From contig CACELG010000001.1 of assembly GCA_902560315.1 (NCBI GenBank), positions 62,001 through 126,000 of the forward strand: a stretch of 64,000 nt of DNA. The letters run 5' to 3'. The translations under genes and the position numbers were made by a program. Below the pieces are notes generated by a model. The model saw only the letters and a list, made by a program, of their open reading frames with translations. It ran no database searches and had not been told where the DNA came from. Numbering within the stretch: the first letter of the stretch is position 1; the number at the start of each line of letters is the position of its first letter. Below are positions 11,921 through 21,490 of the stretch, piece by piece. This stretch comes from an uncultured SAR86 cluster bacterium. GTDB lineage: Bacteria; Pseudomonadota; Gammaproteobacteria; Magnimaribacterales; D2472.

Positions 11921-12385
11921 TTATTTATAACTACCATCAACGTAAGTTAACGTAGATATTTCATTAGAATGATTTGCATCCTCAACAAGCCCTACCACTA
12001 TAGTATGAGTATGGTATGAAGTGAGTTTGTCTACTTTACAAAATATATTTGCCTGAGCATTTGTTAAAAATGGAATCTCTTCAATATTCCAATTTTCATC
12101 TTTAAATCTTTCCTCATAGCTATCTTCATCAGAGCAGATGTTTGAAAGCTCTTCCTGATCTTTATTTAACAAATTAATGCAGAATTTCGACCCAATTTTT
12201 AAAGTATCATGAATTCTTGCAGCTTTATTTATACAAATTAATAAACTTGGAGGGTCCATGGATATAGATGTAACAGAAGAAACAGTAATGGCATTTGAAC
12301 CACCTTCATCGTCTTTATTAGACATTATGCTTACCGAATAAATATATCTGCGCATAGCCAGTCTAAAATTGTCTTGAATACTCAT
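11921..12385 (-). CDS. flavin reductase-like domain protein
   Basis: A 154-residue protein of the flavin reductase/FMN-binding split-barrel family. RRYIYSVSIMSN, NAITVSSVTSISMDPPSLL and FCINLL are the FMN-binding stretches seen in NADH:FMN reductases that feed two-component monooxygenases. The open frame extends 29 residues further upstream, but that extension would overlap the divergent rsmD gene and lacks family similarity, so I start at MSIQDNF (ATG at 12385). No monooxygenase partner is adjacent, so the physiological role is open. It converges with the TetR gene (5-bp gap). Confidence 0.82.
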   Translation of the reverse strand: MSIQDNFRLAMRRYIYSVSIMSNKDDEGGSNAITVSSVTSISMDPPSLLICINKAARIHDTLKIGSKFCINLLNKDQEELSNICSDEDSYEERFKDENWNIEEIPFLTNAQANIFCKVDKLTSYHTHTIVVGLVEDANHSNEISTLTYVDGSYK

Positions 12386-12418
12386 ACTATGAATTATACT
12401 TAAAGAAAAATATTTTAG

Positions 12419-12988
12419 ATGAAAAATAATATTCGAATAACTGGTGGAAGTCTTAAAGGAAAAAAAATTCATTTTGATTTCAAAAGTTCTCTAAGGCCAA
12501 CTTCTAGTAAATTAAGAGAAGTCTTGTTTAACTGGTTACAGTTTGAAATTAAAGATCTTAGATGTCTTGACGTATTTGCTGGGACTGGATCGCTTGGGAT
12601 TGAAGCTTTGTCAAGAGGTGCAAAAAAAACAATTTTTATTGAATCAAATAAGAAAAACTATGTTGTGCTTAAAAAATCTATCTCAGAATTAAACTTAGAA
12701 AATTTTTCAATGATACTTTTTAAAGATGGCTTATCTTGGATAAAAGAAAATGATTTATCACAATTTGATTTGATATTACTTGATCCTCCATTCAATCAAA
12801 ATTATGAAAAAAAAGTATTGGAAGTCATTAATAAAAATCAAAATTTAAAATCTTCATGTAAAATCTATATCGAATTTAGTAAATTTACTAATATAGATAT
12901 ACCGAATTCATTTAAAATAAGTAAGGAAAAAACTATAGGTGATGTTAAAGCACTTCTTTTAGAAAATGACAATCAAGATAGCCTCTAG
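12419..12988 (+). CDS. rsmD: 16S rRNA (guanine(966)-N(2))-methyltransferase
   Basis: RsmD methylates G966 of 16S rRNA using S-adenosylmethionine. The 189-residue protein has the SAM-binding motif DVFAGTGSLG at 51-60 and the catalytic DPPF at 122-125 (family consensus D/N-PP-F), and begins with the typical RITGGSLKGKKI. It overlaps the start of hemC by 23 bp, an unusually long overlap that suggests translational coupling. It starts 33 bp from the divergent flavin reductase gene. Confidence 0.93.
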   Translation: MKNNIRITGGSLKGKKIHFDFKSSLRPTSSKLREVLFNWLQFEIKDLRCLDVFAGTGSLGIEALSRGAKKTIFIESNKKNYVVLKKSISELNLENFSMILFKDGLSWIKENDLSQFDLILLDPPFNQNYEKKVLEVINKNQNLKSSCKIYIEFSKFTNIDIPNSFKISKEKTIGDVKALLLENDNQDSL

Positions 12989-13811
12989 ATCCTCAAAATT
13001 AGCCCTAGCTCAAGTTAAAGAATTTGTTTCTGAATATCAGATATCTGATTTTGAAATAATTAAGGTTAAAACAGAGGGGGATAAAAAAAGCGCCAGAGGA
13101 GAAACTCTATTTGATAAGGCGCATTTTGTATCTGATATTCAAAAATGTCTTTTAAATGGTGATGCTGATATTGCTGTACATTCAGCAAAGGATACCCCAG
13201 CAAAAGAAACTAAAGGCATAAATAGAACTTTCTTATTAAGCAAAACATCAAAAGATATATTAATTTTTAAAGAGGATACCAAGTTTGATAAAGAGATGAG
13301 GTTGGGAACAAGTAGTCTTAGAAGAAAGCTACAAGCTAAGCATCTTTTAGGATCTAAAAATATTTTTGATTTATCTGGAAATGTTGATACTAGGCTAGAA
13401 AAGCTATATGTAGGTGACTATGATTGCATAATTTTAGCCAAAGCAGGATTAGAAAGATTAGATATGCTAGATGAACTAAAATACGAAGATATGAAATGGA
13501 TTACAGCCTCAGGTCAAGGAACTTTAGCCCTTGAGTTTATTAATAATGTAAATTATCTTAATTTAAGTGATCTTGATGGATTGACTGAAAAAATTAATGC
13601 TTCAATACAGTCACAAAGAATAGTCTTAGATAAAATAAACGCTAACTGTAATTCTGCAATTTCTATTGAGAGTAATAAAAATGATTTAGCAATATCAGGA
13701 GAAATATATGGAAAAGATAAATATATTTGCTTTTCTGGGTCTTCTAGCAAAGAAGCGATTCAAAATATTAAAAATCAAAATGGTCTCATGCTATTAAATG
13801 AACATAATTGA
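12966..13811 (+). CDS. hemC: hydroxymethylbilane synthase (porphobilinogen deaminase)
   Basis: HemC polymerises four porphobilinogens into hydroxymethylbilane in haem synthesis. The N-terminus IASRSSKLALAQ and the segments VHSAKDTPA (71-79), LGTSSLRRKLQA and LSGNVDTRLEKL are diagnostic. The dipyrromethane cofactor cysteine is probably Cys228 in NANCNSAIS; most homologues have a GGC context here, so the surroundings are diverged while the cysteine is kept. At 281 residues it is slightly shorter than the usual 300-315. It overlaps rsmD upstream and hemD downstream (14 bp). Confidence 0.93.
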   Translation: MTIKIASRSSKLALAQVKEFVSEYQISDFEIIKVKTEGDKKSARGETLFDKAHFVSDIQKCLLNGDADIAVHSAKDTPAKETKGINRTFLLSKTSKDILIFKEDTKFDKEMRLGTSSLRRKLQAKHLLGSKNIFDLSGNVDTRLEKLYVGDYDCIILAKAGLERLDMLDELKYEDMKWITASGQGTLALEFINNVNYLNLSDLDGLTEKINASIQSQRIVLDKINANCNSAISIESNKNDLAISGEIYGKDKYICFSGSSSKEAIQNIKNQNGLMLLNEHN

Positions 13812-14451
13812 TACAGGATCAAATATTAATCCGAGAAAAGATCAAAAGAGTTCTATAAGGAATATTCCACTTTTTCAAATTAAGGGGGCTGAGTATTTAC
13901 TTAATACTAAAAACTACACGAATATTATTTTTCAAAGCATTCCTTCTGTTAAATTTTTTAATGATTATGAATTTTTAAAAAATAAAAATGTTTATTCAAT
14001 GGGAACTTCCACCCAAAATTATTTATCACAAAAAGGAATAATTGCCACTTGTCCAGATGTGCCGGGTTCTAAGGAATTGATTAAAATTCTTGCCAAAAAT
14101 AAAAAAAATGAAAAATATTTAATTGTAAAAGGTGAAGACGGTTTAAATGATGTATTTAATTATTTAAAAGAAAATGGTGAAGATGTTCAAGAGTTAATTT
14201 GCTATACAAGATTCAAATTAGATAGCTATGAAGATATTAAAAAAGATTTTCGTAAAGCTGATGCTATTATTTTCTCAAGCACCTATGCTGTGGAAGTATT
14301 TTTTCATGAGGTCTATTCGCCTGACATGAATGCAATATTCTTTGGTATATCAAACAGAATAATTAAATTTATATTTGATCTTGGTTATGAAGCAAAATTT
14401 ATAGATTACTTTTCTGAAGATATTTCAGAATCAATAAAAAAATCTATTTAG
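13798..14451 (+). CDS. hemD: uroporphyrinogen-III synthase
   Basis: HemD cyclises hydroxymethylbilane with inversion of ring D. The family is poorly conserved. Here the call rests on position right after hemC with a 14-bp overlap, on length (217 residues; family about 240) and on weak motifs such as [13 protein letters not shown] and [15 protein letters not shown], which match the S(S/T)xAVxxF type of stretch in this family. The last 8 bp overlap the end of the convergent rho gene. Confidence 0.82.
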   Translation: MNIIDTGSNINPRKDQKSSIRNIPLFQIKGAEYLLNTKNYTNIIFQSIPSVKFFNDYEFLKNKNVYSMGTSTQNYLSQKGIIATCPDVPGSKELIKILAKNKKNEKYLIVKGEDGLNDVFNYLKENGEDVQELICYTRFKLDSYEDIKKDFRKADAIIFSSTYAVEVFFHEVYSPDMNAIFFGISNRIIKFIFDLGYEAKFIDYFSEDISESIKKSI

Positions 14452-15721
14452 ATTTCTTTCCGTTGCCGTTCTTCATTGAGTTAAAGAATTCATCATTGGT
14501 CTTATGTGTTTTAATTCTGTCTATTAGGAATTGAATTGCTTGTGCGTCCTCCATTTCATCAAGAATTTTTCTTAAAACCCACATTCTTTGTAATTCATCA
14601 TCTGTTGTTAACAAATCTTCTCTTCTTGTTCCAGATCTTCTAATATTTATTGCAGGGTATATCCTTTTTTCAGCAATCTTTCTTTCAAGATGGATTTCCA
14701 TATTTCCTGTACCTTTAAATTCCTCATAAATTACTTCATCCATTTTTGAACCGGTTTCAACTAATGCTGTTGCAATAATTGTCAAACTACCGCCTTCTTC
14801 AAGATTTCTAGCAGCTCCAAAAAATCTTTTTGGTCTTTCTAACGCATTTGAGTCTACTCCGCCACTTAATATTTTTCCTGATGCAGGCTGAACTGAGTTG
14901 TAAGCTCTACCTAAACGAGTAATAGAATCTAATAGAATAACAACATCTTTCTTGTGTTCGACTAGTCTCTTAGCTTTTTCAATAACCATATTAGCAACTT
15001 GGACGTGTCTTGTTGGTGGTTCATCGAATGTGCTTGCAACTACTTCTCCCTTAACAGTTCTTGACATATCAGTAACTTCTTCAGGTCTTTCATCTATAAG
15101 CAAAACAATTAATTCAACTTCAGGATTATTGCTTTTAATTGAGTGAGCAATACTTTGAAGCATAAGTGTTTTACCAGCTTTTGGTGGTGAAACAATTAAT
15201 CCTCTCTGACCTTTTCCAACTGGAGCAATCAAATCAATAATTCTTGAAGAAAGATCTTCATTTGAACCACTTCCTTGTTCAAGCATTAACCTTTCAGTTG
15301 GGAAAAGAGGAGTTAAATTTTCAAAAAGAATTTTATTTTTAGTTTTTGCTGGTTCCTCACCATTTATAGTATCAACCTGAATTAAAGCAAAATATCTCTC
15401 TTTATCTTTAGGGGTTCGTATTTTCCCGGCAACAGAATCTCCTTTTCTTAATCCAAACTTTCTAATCTGGCTTGGTGAAACATATATATCATCTTCACCT
15501 GCGCAGTATGATCCTTGAGGGGATCGTAAAAAACCAAAACCATCATTTAAAATTTCAAGAACTCCTCCTCCGTATATGTCGGTTCCTTCAGAGGCTTTAT
15601 GTTTAAAGATACGAAAAATAATTTCTTGTTTTTTAAGTCGACCTAAATCCTCCAAGCCAAGCTCGGTTGCTATATCGACTAACTCACTTATAGGTTTATC
15701 TTTTACTTCACTAAGATTCAT
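14444..15721 (-). CDS. rho: transcription termination factor Rho
   Basis: Rho is the hexameric RNA helicase that ends transcription at sites without intrinsic hairpins. The 425-residue protein has the N-terminal Rho-N helical domain, a cold-shock-like RNA-binding domain (about 50-118, with DGFGFLRSP), Walker A PPKAGKT at 179-185, Walker B ([11 protein letters not shown]) and the Q- and R-loop regions typical of Rho. trxA lies 112 bp upstream in the same direction. Only two strong intrinsic terminators are visible in this window, so Rho probably handles much of the termination. Confidence 0.97.
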   Translation of the reverse strand: MNLSEVKDKPISELVDIATELGLEDLGRLKKQEIIFRIFKHKASEGTDIYGGGVLEILNDGFGFLRSPQGSYCAGEDDIYVSPSQIRKFGLRKGDSVAGKIRTPKDKERYFALIQVDTINGEEPAKTKNKILFENLTPLFPTERLMLEQGSGSNEDLSSRIIDLIAPVGKGQRGLIVSPPKAGKTLMLQSIAHSIKSNNPEVELIVLLIDERPEEVTDMSRTVKGEVVASTFDEPPTRHVQVANMVIEKAKRLVEHKKDVVILLDSITRLGRAYNSVQPASGKILSGGVDSNALERPKRFFGAARNLEEGGSLTIIATALVETGSKMDEVIYEEFKGTGNMEIHLERKIAEKRIYPAINIRRSGTRREDLLTTDDELQRMWVLRKILDEMEDAQAIQFLIDRIKTHKTNDEFFNSMKNGNGKKSK

Positions 15722-15833
15722 ATAACTATTCCACTATTTTTTATTCGAAAAGGTTGTAAATGGAAGGATTAATAACTCTGGATTTGAAAATGATAACTCT
15801 TTTTAACAAAGATGCAAAGTTATATATTCAAAA

Positions 15834-16160
15834 TTAAACTTTTGATCTTATGAATTCATCAAGTTGTAATTTTGTTAAAGCTCCTATTTCAGTTCCAACA
15901 AGATCACCATTTTCAAAAATCATTAAGGTAGGAATTGATCTAATGCCATACTCAGCTGCTGTTTCTCTATTCATATCAACATCTATTTTGCAAACTGTTA
16001 TTTTGTCTTTAAATTCCTCGGATGCCTCTTCAACAAGAGGGCCAAGTTGTTTGCATGGACCACACCATTCTGCCCAGAAATCTACTAATACCGGACCATT
16101 TGCATTTAAAACTTTATTAACAAAATCTTCTTTATTTTGAACTTCAAGAACATTACTCAT
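15834..16160 (-). CDS. trxA: thioredoxin
   Basis: A cytoplasmic dithiol-disulfide oxidoreductase that reduces ribonucleotide reductase and other proteins. The 108 residues match E. coli Trx1. The active site is WCGPCK with Cys33 and Cys36, and the cis-proline loop is RSIPTLM. It lies between hemB (1-bp overlap upstream) and rho (downstream); trxA-rho adjacency is conserved in gammaproteobacteria. Confidence 0.97.
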   Translation of the reverse strand: MSNVLEVQNKEDFVNKVLNANGPVLVDFWAEWCGPCKQLGPLVEEASEEFKDKITVCKIDVDMNRETAAEYGIRSIPTLMIFENGDLVGTEIGALTKLQLDEFIRSKV

Positions 16161-17155
16161 TAGTTATTTATCTCCTTTGATATATCCTTGGCTGCGTAAG
16201 AAAGAATAGCATCTGCCCCAGCTCTTTTAATACTAATTAATGATTCTAACATAACCCCTTCATCAAGCCATCCTTGTTTAATTGCAAGTTTTAGCATGCT
16301 GAATTCTCCACTTACTTGATATGCAAAAGTTGGAACTTTAAAGCTATCTTTAATTAGATGGATTATATCTAAATATGGCATTGCAGGCTTAACCATAACA
16401 ATATCTGCACCTTCAGAAATATCTAAAGCAACTTCATGAAGCGCTTCATCTTTATTACCGATATTCATCTGGTAGGATGACTTTGATGATTTACCTAAAT
16501 TAGATGATGATTTAACAGCATCTCTGAATGGCCCATAAAATTTAGAATTATATTTAGCTGCGTAGGAAAGTAATATTGTATTTTTAAAATTCTCTTCCTC
16601 TAGTGCATTTCTAATTAGACCAATTCTTCCATCCATCATGTCTGAGGGTGCAAGTATATCAGCACCTGCATCAGCTAATAATAATGATTGATCCGTTAAT
16701 ACTTTAATTGTTTCATCATTTTGAACCTCGCCATCATTAAGGATTCCATCATGACCATGATCTGTATATGGATCTAGTGCAATATCTGCTATTAGAATAA
16801 TTTCAGGAAATTCTTCTTTAATTTTCTTAATGGAATTTGATATAAAATTATTTTTATTAACTGCTTCGCTTCCTAAACTATCTTTTTTTGATGATTCAAT
16901 AACCGGAAAAACAGCAATAGTATTTATGCCTGTATTAATAACTTCTTCTATTTCTTTGAGTGCATTCTCAATACCAAACCTTAGAATATTTGGCATTGAA
17001 TCAATCGTTTCTTCGCCATCAAAATTTTCTTTTATAAATATAGGCTGAATAAGATCGTTAGGAGTCAACTTAGTTTCTGAAACAAGATCAATAATATTTG
17101 AATTTTGCCTCAACCTTCTTAAGCGAGTGTTAGGATATTTTCTATCAATTGGCAT
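16160..17155 (-). CDS. hemB: delta-aminolevulinic acid dehydratase (porphobilinogen synthase)
   Basis: HemB condenses two 5-aminolevulinates to porphobilinogen. The Schiff-base lysines are expected at Lys201 (SYAAKYNSKFYGPF) and Lys256 (MVKPAMPY). The metal region reads IALDPYTDHGHDGIL (126-140), with aspartates in place of the cysteine cluster of Zn2+-type enzymes such as E. coli HemB. That pattern is known from the Mg2+-activated class of Pseudomonas and plants, so this enzyme probably does not need catalytic zinc. It is placed 1 bp after ilvD and overlaps trxA by 1 bp. Confidence 0.95.
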   Translation of the reverse strand: MPIDRKYPNTRLRRLRQNSNIIDLVSETKLTPNDLIQPIFIKENFDGEETIDSMPNILRFGIENALKEIEEVINTGINTIAVFPVIESSKKDSLGSEAVNKNNFISNSIKKIKEEFPEIILIADIALDPYTDHGHDGILNDGEVQNDETIKVLTDQSLLLADAGADILAPSDMMDGRIGLIRNALEEENFKNTILLSYAAKYNSKFYGPFRDAVKSSSNLGKSSKSSYQMNIGNKDEALHEVALDISEGADIVMVKPAMPYLDIIHLIKDSFKVPTFAYQVSGEFSMLKLAIKQGWLDEGVMLESLISIKRAGADAILSYAAKDISKEINN

Positions 17156-17156
17156 T

Positions 17157-18815
17157 TTAATCAGTTATTGCTCCCAAGCTTGCAGACTTTACGCTTTCAG
17201 CATATTTAGAAAGAACACCTTTTTTTGGGCCTTCTATTGGATTCTTCCAATTAGATTTCCTTTTAACAATTTCATCTTCATCAACTTTTAAAATCAATTG
17301 ATCATTATCAGCATCAATTAAAATAGTATCTCCATCTTCTATTAGTGCAATAAGTCCGCCATCTGCCGCTTCTGGAGAAACATGACCAACAACAAATCCA
17401 TGGGTTCCTCCTGAAAATCTACCATCAGTTATAAAAGCAATTTTATTTCCTAGTCCTAGGCCCATAATTGCAGAAGTTGGCTTTAGCATCTCTCGCATAC
17501 CTGGGCCACCTTTTGGTCCCTCATACCTTATAACAACAACATCACCTTCAATGATCTTATTTGACAATATAGCCTCAACTCCTTCTTCTTCAGAATTAAA
17601 GACTTTAGCCTTTCCTTCAAAAGAAGTACCTTCTTTTCCTGTTATCTTCGCAACAGCTCCATCTTTAGCTAGATTTCCATATAGTATTCTTAAATGACTA
17701 TCTTCTTTAATAGGATCTTTAAATGATTTAATAATTTCGTTATTATCATAAGGCTTTATATCTTGAAGGTTTTCTTCTAGAGTGTTTCCGGTTACGGTAA
17801 TGCATTTTCCGTGAAGTAATCCTTTATCAAGTAGACTCTTCATCAGTGGTTGAATCCCTCCGTTTGCATTTAGTTCTGACATATAGTGTTTTCCAAATGG
17901 TTTTAGATCAGCTAAAACAGGTGTTTTCTTACCAATTTTTGTAAAATCATCTAAACATAGATCAACTCCAATAGAATGAGCCATAGCCAATAAATGAAGA
18001 ACTGCATTTGTTGATCCTCCAAGAGCAATTACAACAGTTATAGCATTTTCAAATGCTTCTCTTGTCATAATATTTGAGGGCTTAATGTCCTTTTCTAATA
18101 AATTCATTATTGCAACCCCAGCATTTATACAGTCATTATTTTTTGAATCTGAAATAGCATCTTGGCTACTGCTTCCAGGCAAACTCATTCCAAGAGCCTC
18201 AATGGCAGAGGCCATTGTGTTTGCTGTATACATTCCACCACATGATCCAGGTCCCTCAACAGAAATTTTTTCGTAATGAATTAATTCCTTCTCATTTATT
18301 GAGCCTTTAGAGAACTCACCAACTTTTTCAGAGACAGTCACGTAATCTGTATTTTCATTGCTTGGTTTTATTGAACCGCCATAAATAAAAATTGATGGTC
18401 TATTTAATCTAGCAATACCTATTAAACATCCGGGCATATTCTTATCACAACCACCAATAGTAATTAATCCATCGTATGCCAAACATCCAACAACGGTTTC
18501 AATAGAGTCAGCAATCACTTCTCTTGAAATAAGAGAATATTTCATTCCTTGAGTTCCCATAGAAATACCATCAGAAACAGTAATAGTATTAAATAAGACG
18601 CCTTTACCTCCAGAAGAATTGACTGAATCTTCTACAACTTCTGAAAGTTCATTAATATGCATATTGCAAGGAGTCACTTTCGCACCTGTTGAAGCGATTC
18701 CCACAAAAGGTTTTGAAAAATCTTCAGTTGTGAATCCAGCACCACGCAACATAGAGCGAGATGCAGCCTGATTTGGTCCATCGACTAGTTCTTTAGAATA
18801 TTTTCTTGTGCTCAT
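17157..18815 (-). CDS. ilvD: dihydroxy-acid dehydratase
   Basis: IlvD dehydrates the dihydroxy acids made by IlvC to the 2-oxo acid precursors of valine and isoleucine. The 552 residues hold three conserved cysteines that ligate the Fe-S cluster: Cys50 (KVTPCNMH), Cys123 (GGCDKNMPG) and Cys192 (GPGSCGGMYTANTM). A catalytic serine region with DGRFSGGTHG lies near the C-terminus. It is not with ilvBNC (12 kb away) but opens a group ilvD-hemB-trxA-rho with nearly abutting genes. Confidence 0.96.
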   Translation of the reverse strand: MSTRKYSKELVDGPNQAASRSMLRGAGFTTEDFSKPFVGIASTGAKVTPCNMHINELSEVVEDSVNSSGGKGVLFNTITVSDGISMGTQGMKYSLISREVIADSIETVVGCLAYDGLITIGGCDKNMPGCLIGIARLNRPSIFIYGGSIKPSNENTDYVTVSEKVGEFSKGSINEKELIHYEKISVEGPGSCGGMYTANTMASAIEALGMSLPGSSSQDAISDSKNNDCINAGVAIMNLLEKDIKPSNIMTREAFENAITVVIALGGSTNAVLHLLAMAHSIGVDLCLDDFTKIGKKTPVLADLKPFGKHYMSELNANGGIQPLMKSLLDKGLLHGKCITVTGNTLEENLQDIKPYDNNEIIKSFKDPIKEDSHLRILYGNLAKDGAVAKITGKEGTSFEGKAKVFNSEEEGVEAILSNKIIEGDVVVIRYEGPKGGPGMREMLKPTSAIMGLGLGNKIAFITDGRFSGGTHGFVVGHVSPEAADGGLIALIEDGDTILIDADNDQLILKVDEDEIVKRKSNWKNPIEGPKKGVLSKYAESVKSASLGAITD

Positions 18816-18830
18816 TTTGCTATCATTTTC

Positions 18831-20417
18831 TCAATCGGATGCGTATCTTAACGCAGCTGAGAGCAATTTTTTAGTATATTTTTCTTTTGGATAATCAAAA
18901 ACTTCATTTGATAAGCCAGATTCTACTATTTTTCCATCCTTCATGACAAAAATATAATCAGACATAGACCTAATAACTTTTAAATCATGGCTTATAAAAA
19001 GGTATGTTAATTTATATTCATCTTGGATATCTTTTAGTAAATTAATTACTTGAATTTGGATTGACCTATCTAAAGCAGAAGTCGGTTCATCTAGAATCAT
19101 AAAAGTTGGATTCATAATTAAAGATCTTGCTATAGCTATTCTTTGACGTTGTCCTCCTGAAAATTCATGCGGATATTTATTCTTTGCATTAAGCTCTATT
19201 CCTACATCACTTAATACCTTATCAATTCTTGATTGGGATTCATCTTTTGAAAGTTTGAAATGAACCTCTAAGCCTTCTCCAACTATTTCACCGATTGTCA
19301 TTCTAGGCGACAGAGATCCATAAGGATCCTGAAAGACTATCTGAATATCTTTTTTTAATTCCTTTGAGGACTTTGATATATCTTGTCCATTAAAAAAAAT
19401 ACTGCCTTCATATTTTGTTAAATTCGCAATTGCTTTCCCTAAAGTTGATTTACCTGAACCAGATTCGCCTACTAAACCGATTGTTGTATTTTCATATATG
19501 TTTAATGAGGTATCTTTTACTGCATGAAACTTATTCTTCTTAAATGGATTAATACCTGGCATGTCATAAAAAACATCTAAGCTCTTTATTTCAATTAAAG
19601 GATTTTTTTGCTGATTGATATCAGTTTTTGGTTGAGGCTCAGCGCTGAGTAACTTTTGCGTATAGGTGTGTTGAGGATTTTCAAAAACATTAGAGGTGTC
19701 TCCACTTTCTACTATGTTTCCATTTTGCATGACACAAACCTGATCAGAGAATTCTTTAACTAATCCAAGATCATGAGTTATAAAAAGTATTGACATTCCG
19801 AGCTCCCTTTTTAATTTTGACATTAAATCTAAAATTTGAGCTTGAATGGTTACATCCAATGCAGTTGTAGGCTCGTCTGCAATTAATAATTTAGGTTTAT
19901 TGACTAAAGCCATTGCAATCATTATTCTTTGACGCTGACCACCAGATAACTCATGTGGATATGAATTGAACCTCCTTTCCACATCATCAATTTCTACTAG
20001 TTTCATTAAGTCTATTGCTTCAGATTTTGCTTCTTTTTTTGAGAAATCTGAGTGAAGTAAGACTGATTCTGTTATTTGATCTCCAACTCTATGATATGGA
20101 TTTAATGAAGTCATCGGCTCTTGAAATACCATTGAAATAATATTTCCCCTTAATGATAGTAATTCTTTTTTTGTAGCATTAATAATTTCATTAGAATCAA
20201 ATTTAATTGATGATTGACTTGAATATGATGATTGAGGGGATGGAAGTAGCTGCATAATTGACATTGCTGTAACTGATTTTCCTGAACCCGACTCACCAAC
20301 TAAGGCTAAAGTTTTATTTTGTTCTATGTCAAAGCTAATATCATCGACTGCTCGAAATACACCATCTCTAATTTTAAAATCAATGCTTAAATTTCTTACT
20401 TCTACTATGTTATTCAT
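18831..20417 (-). CDS. oligopeptide-type ABC transporter, fused dual ATPase (YejF-like)
   Basis: Two complete ABC nucleotide-binding domains are fused in 528 residues. Each half has Walker A (GESGSGKSVTA, GESGSGKSTLG), the signature (LSGGQRQRI, FSGGQRQRI) and Walker B (LLIADEP, MILDEP). Fused ATPases of this length serve peptide or opine uptake systems such as YejABEF. No permease or substrate-binding genes lie nearby, so the partners must be elsewhere. It overlaps the esterase gene by 4 bp and ends 15 bp before ilvD, so all may be on one message. Confidence 0.9.
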   Translation of the reverse strand: MNNIVEVRNLSIDFKIRDGVFRAVDDISFDIEQNKTLALVGESGSGKSVTAMSIMQLLPSPQSSYSSQSSIKFDSNEIINATKKELLSLRGNIISMVFQEPMTSLNPYHRVGDQITESVLLHSDFSKKEAKSEAIDLMKLVEIDDVERRFNSYPHELSGGQRQRIMIAMALVNKPKLLIADEPTTALDVTIQAQILDLMSKLKRELGMSILFITHDLGLVKEFSDQVCVMQNGNIVESGDTSNVFENPQHTYTQKLLSAEPQPKTDINQQKNPLIEIKSLDVFYDMPGINPFKKNKFHAVKDTSLNIYENTTIGLVGESGSGKSTLGKAIANLTKYEGSIFFNGQDISKSSKELKKDIQIVFQDPYGSLSPRMTIGEIVGEGLEVHFKLSKDESQSRIDKVLSDVGIELNAKNKYPHEFSGGQRQRIAIARSLIMNPTFMILDEPTSALDRSIQIQVINLLKDIQDEYKLTYLFISHDLKVIRSMSDYIFVMKDGKIVESGLSNEVFDYPKEKYTKKLLSAALRYASD

Positions 20418-21424
20418 AATATTTCTTTATAGGCTGATAAAAAATCATTTACTGCTTTCTTTGCAGACTTCAATCTTGTCATGGAAGCAAATCCATGAAA
20501 TAAAGATGGATAATGTAATTGTTTCACATAAGTGCCATTTTGATGAAGTAAAAAGGCATATTTTTCTCCTTCATCAGACAATGGATCAAATCCAGCAGTA
20601 ATAATAATAGTTTTAGGAAGTTTTTTCTTTGAATCAAAAAGCATAAGATTGAATGTACTTAAATTGTCATCTTTATCCGAGCCTCTAAATTTATCCCAAA
20701 ACCATTCCATAGCATTTTTAGTTAATAAATAACCTTCTTTAAATAATTCAGTAGATTCTGAATCACAATTTGGGTCACACATAGGATATATTAAAAACTG
20801 GCTATGAACATTTTCTCTATTTTCATTAGCAAGAGTATTTGTAACAGAAGCTGCAAGATGGGCTCCTGCACTATCACCGCATAAACTAATATTATTTATC
20901 TCAATATCATTTTGAATTAGCCAATCAATTGAATAAAGAGCTTCGTTCAAGGCATCTGGAAATTTATTTTCTGGAGACAAGCTATATTCTAAAGAATATA
21001 TCTTTGTTCTCAGCTTTTCTGAAAAATACGCAACTGTTGGGTCATGAGTATCAACTGAATTTAATACATACCCTCCTCCGTGGAAGTACAGAATTACATT
21101 CTCATTATCAGTTTTATAAGGAATATATTCTCTGATTAAAAGACTCTTATCTTTATCAATTAAATGATCAATTGTTTTTACTTTCTTTTTGGTTGCACTT
21201 GCCATCCTTATATTTTTTCTTCTCTCATTAATTAAATCCCTCACTTTAGGAATTTCATTATCTTCTATTAAATGCAAATCAAACTTTGGCATCAAAGCAA
21301 AGAGAAATTTTGATTGAGCATCAAAAATATATTCTCTTTTTATGTCTTTATTTAATTTATAGACAATATTAATAATCCAGACTGGAATTATAAAAAATAA
21401 ATTTATAAAGAAATTTCTTATCAT
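20414..21424 (-). CDS. alpha/beta hydrolase, hormone-sensitive-lipase type esterase
   Basis: A 336-residue esterase of the HSL family. The oxyanion motif HGGGY is at 115-119, the nucleophile elbow GDSAG at 183-187 (Ser185), an aspartate lies in AGFDPLSDEG and a histidine in LFHGFAS, giving a complete triad. An N-terminal hydrophobic stretch (about 3-24) may anchor it to the membrane. It overlaps the downstream ABC ATPase gene by 4 bp. The natural substrate cannot be told; short-chain acyl esters are usual in the family. Confidence 0.85.
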   Translation of the reverse strand: MIRNFFINLFFIIPVWIINIVYKLNKDIKREYIFDAQSKFLFALMPKFDLHLIEDNEIPKVRDLINERRKNIRMASATKKKVKTIDHLIDKDKSLLIREYIPYKTDNENVILYFHGGGYVLNSVDTHDPTVAYFSEKLRTKIYSLEYSLSPENKFPDALNEALYSIDWLIQNDIEINNISLCGDSAGAHLAASVTNTLANENRENVHSQFLIYPMCDPNCDSESTELFKEGYLLTKNAMEWFWDKFRGSDKDDNLSTFNLMLFDSKKKLPKTIIITAGFDPLSDEGEKYAFLLHQNGTYVKQLHYPSLFHGFASMTRLKSAKKAVNDFLSAYKEIL

Positions 21425-21490
21425 GTAATACTAATTATAAAGAAAACTTTAGCTTCACTTTGTAATTTGTGAAGTTTATCCTAGTTATTA

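Noticed and set aside
12386-12472. N-terminal extension of the flavin reductase
   Set aside because: It overlaps the start of the divergent rsmD and lacks family similarity; MSIQDNF fits better.
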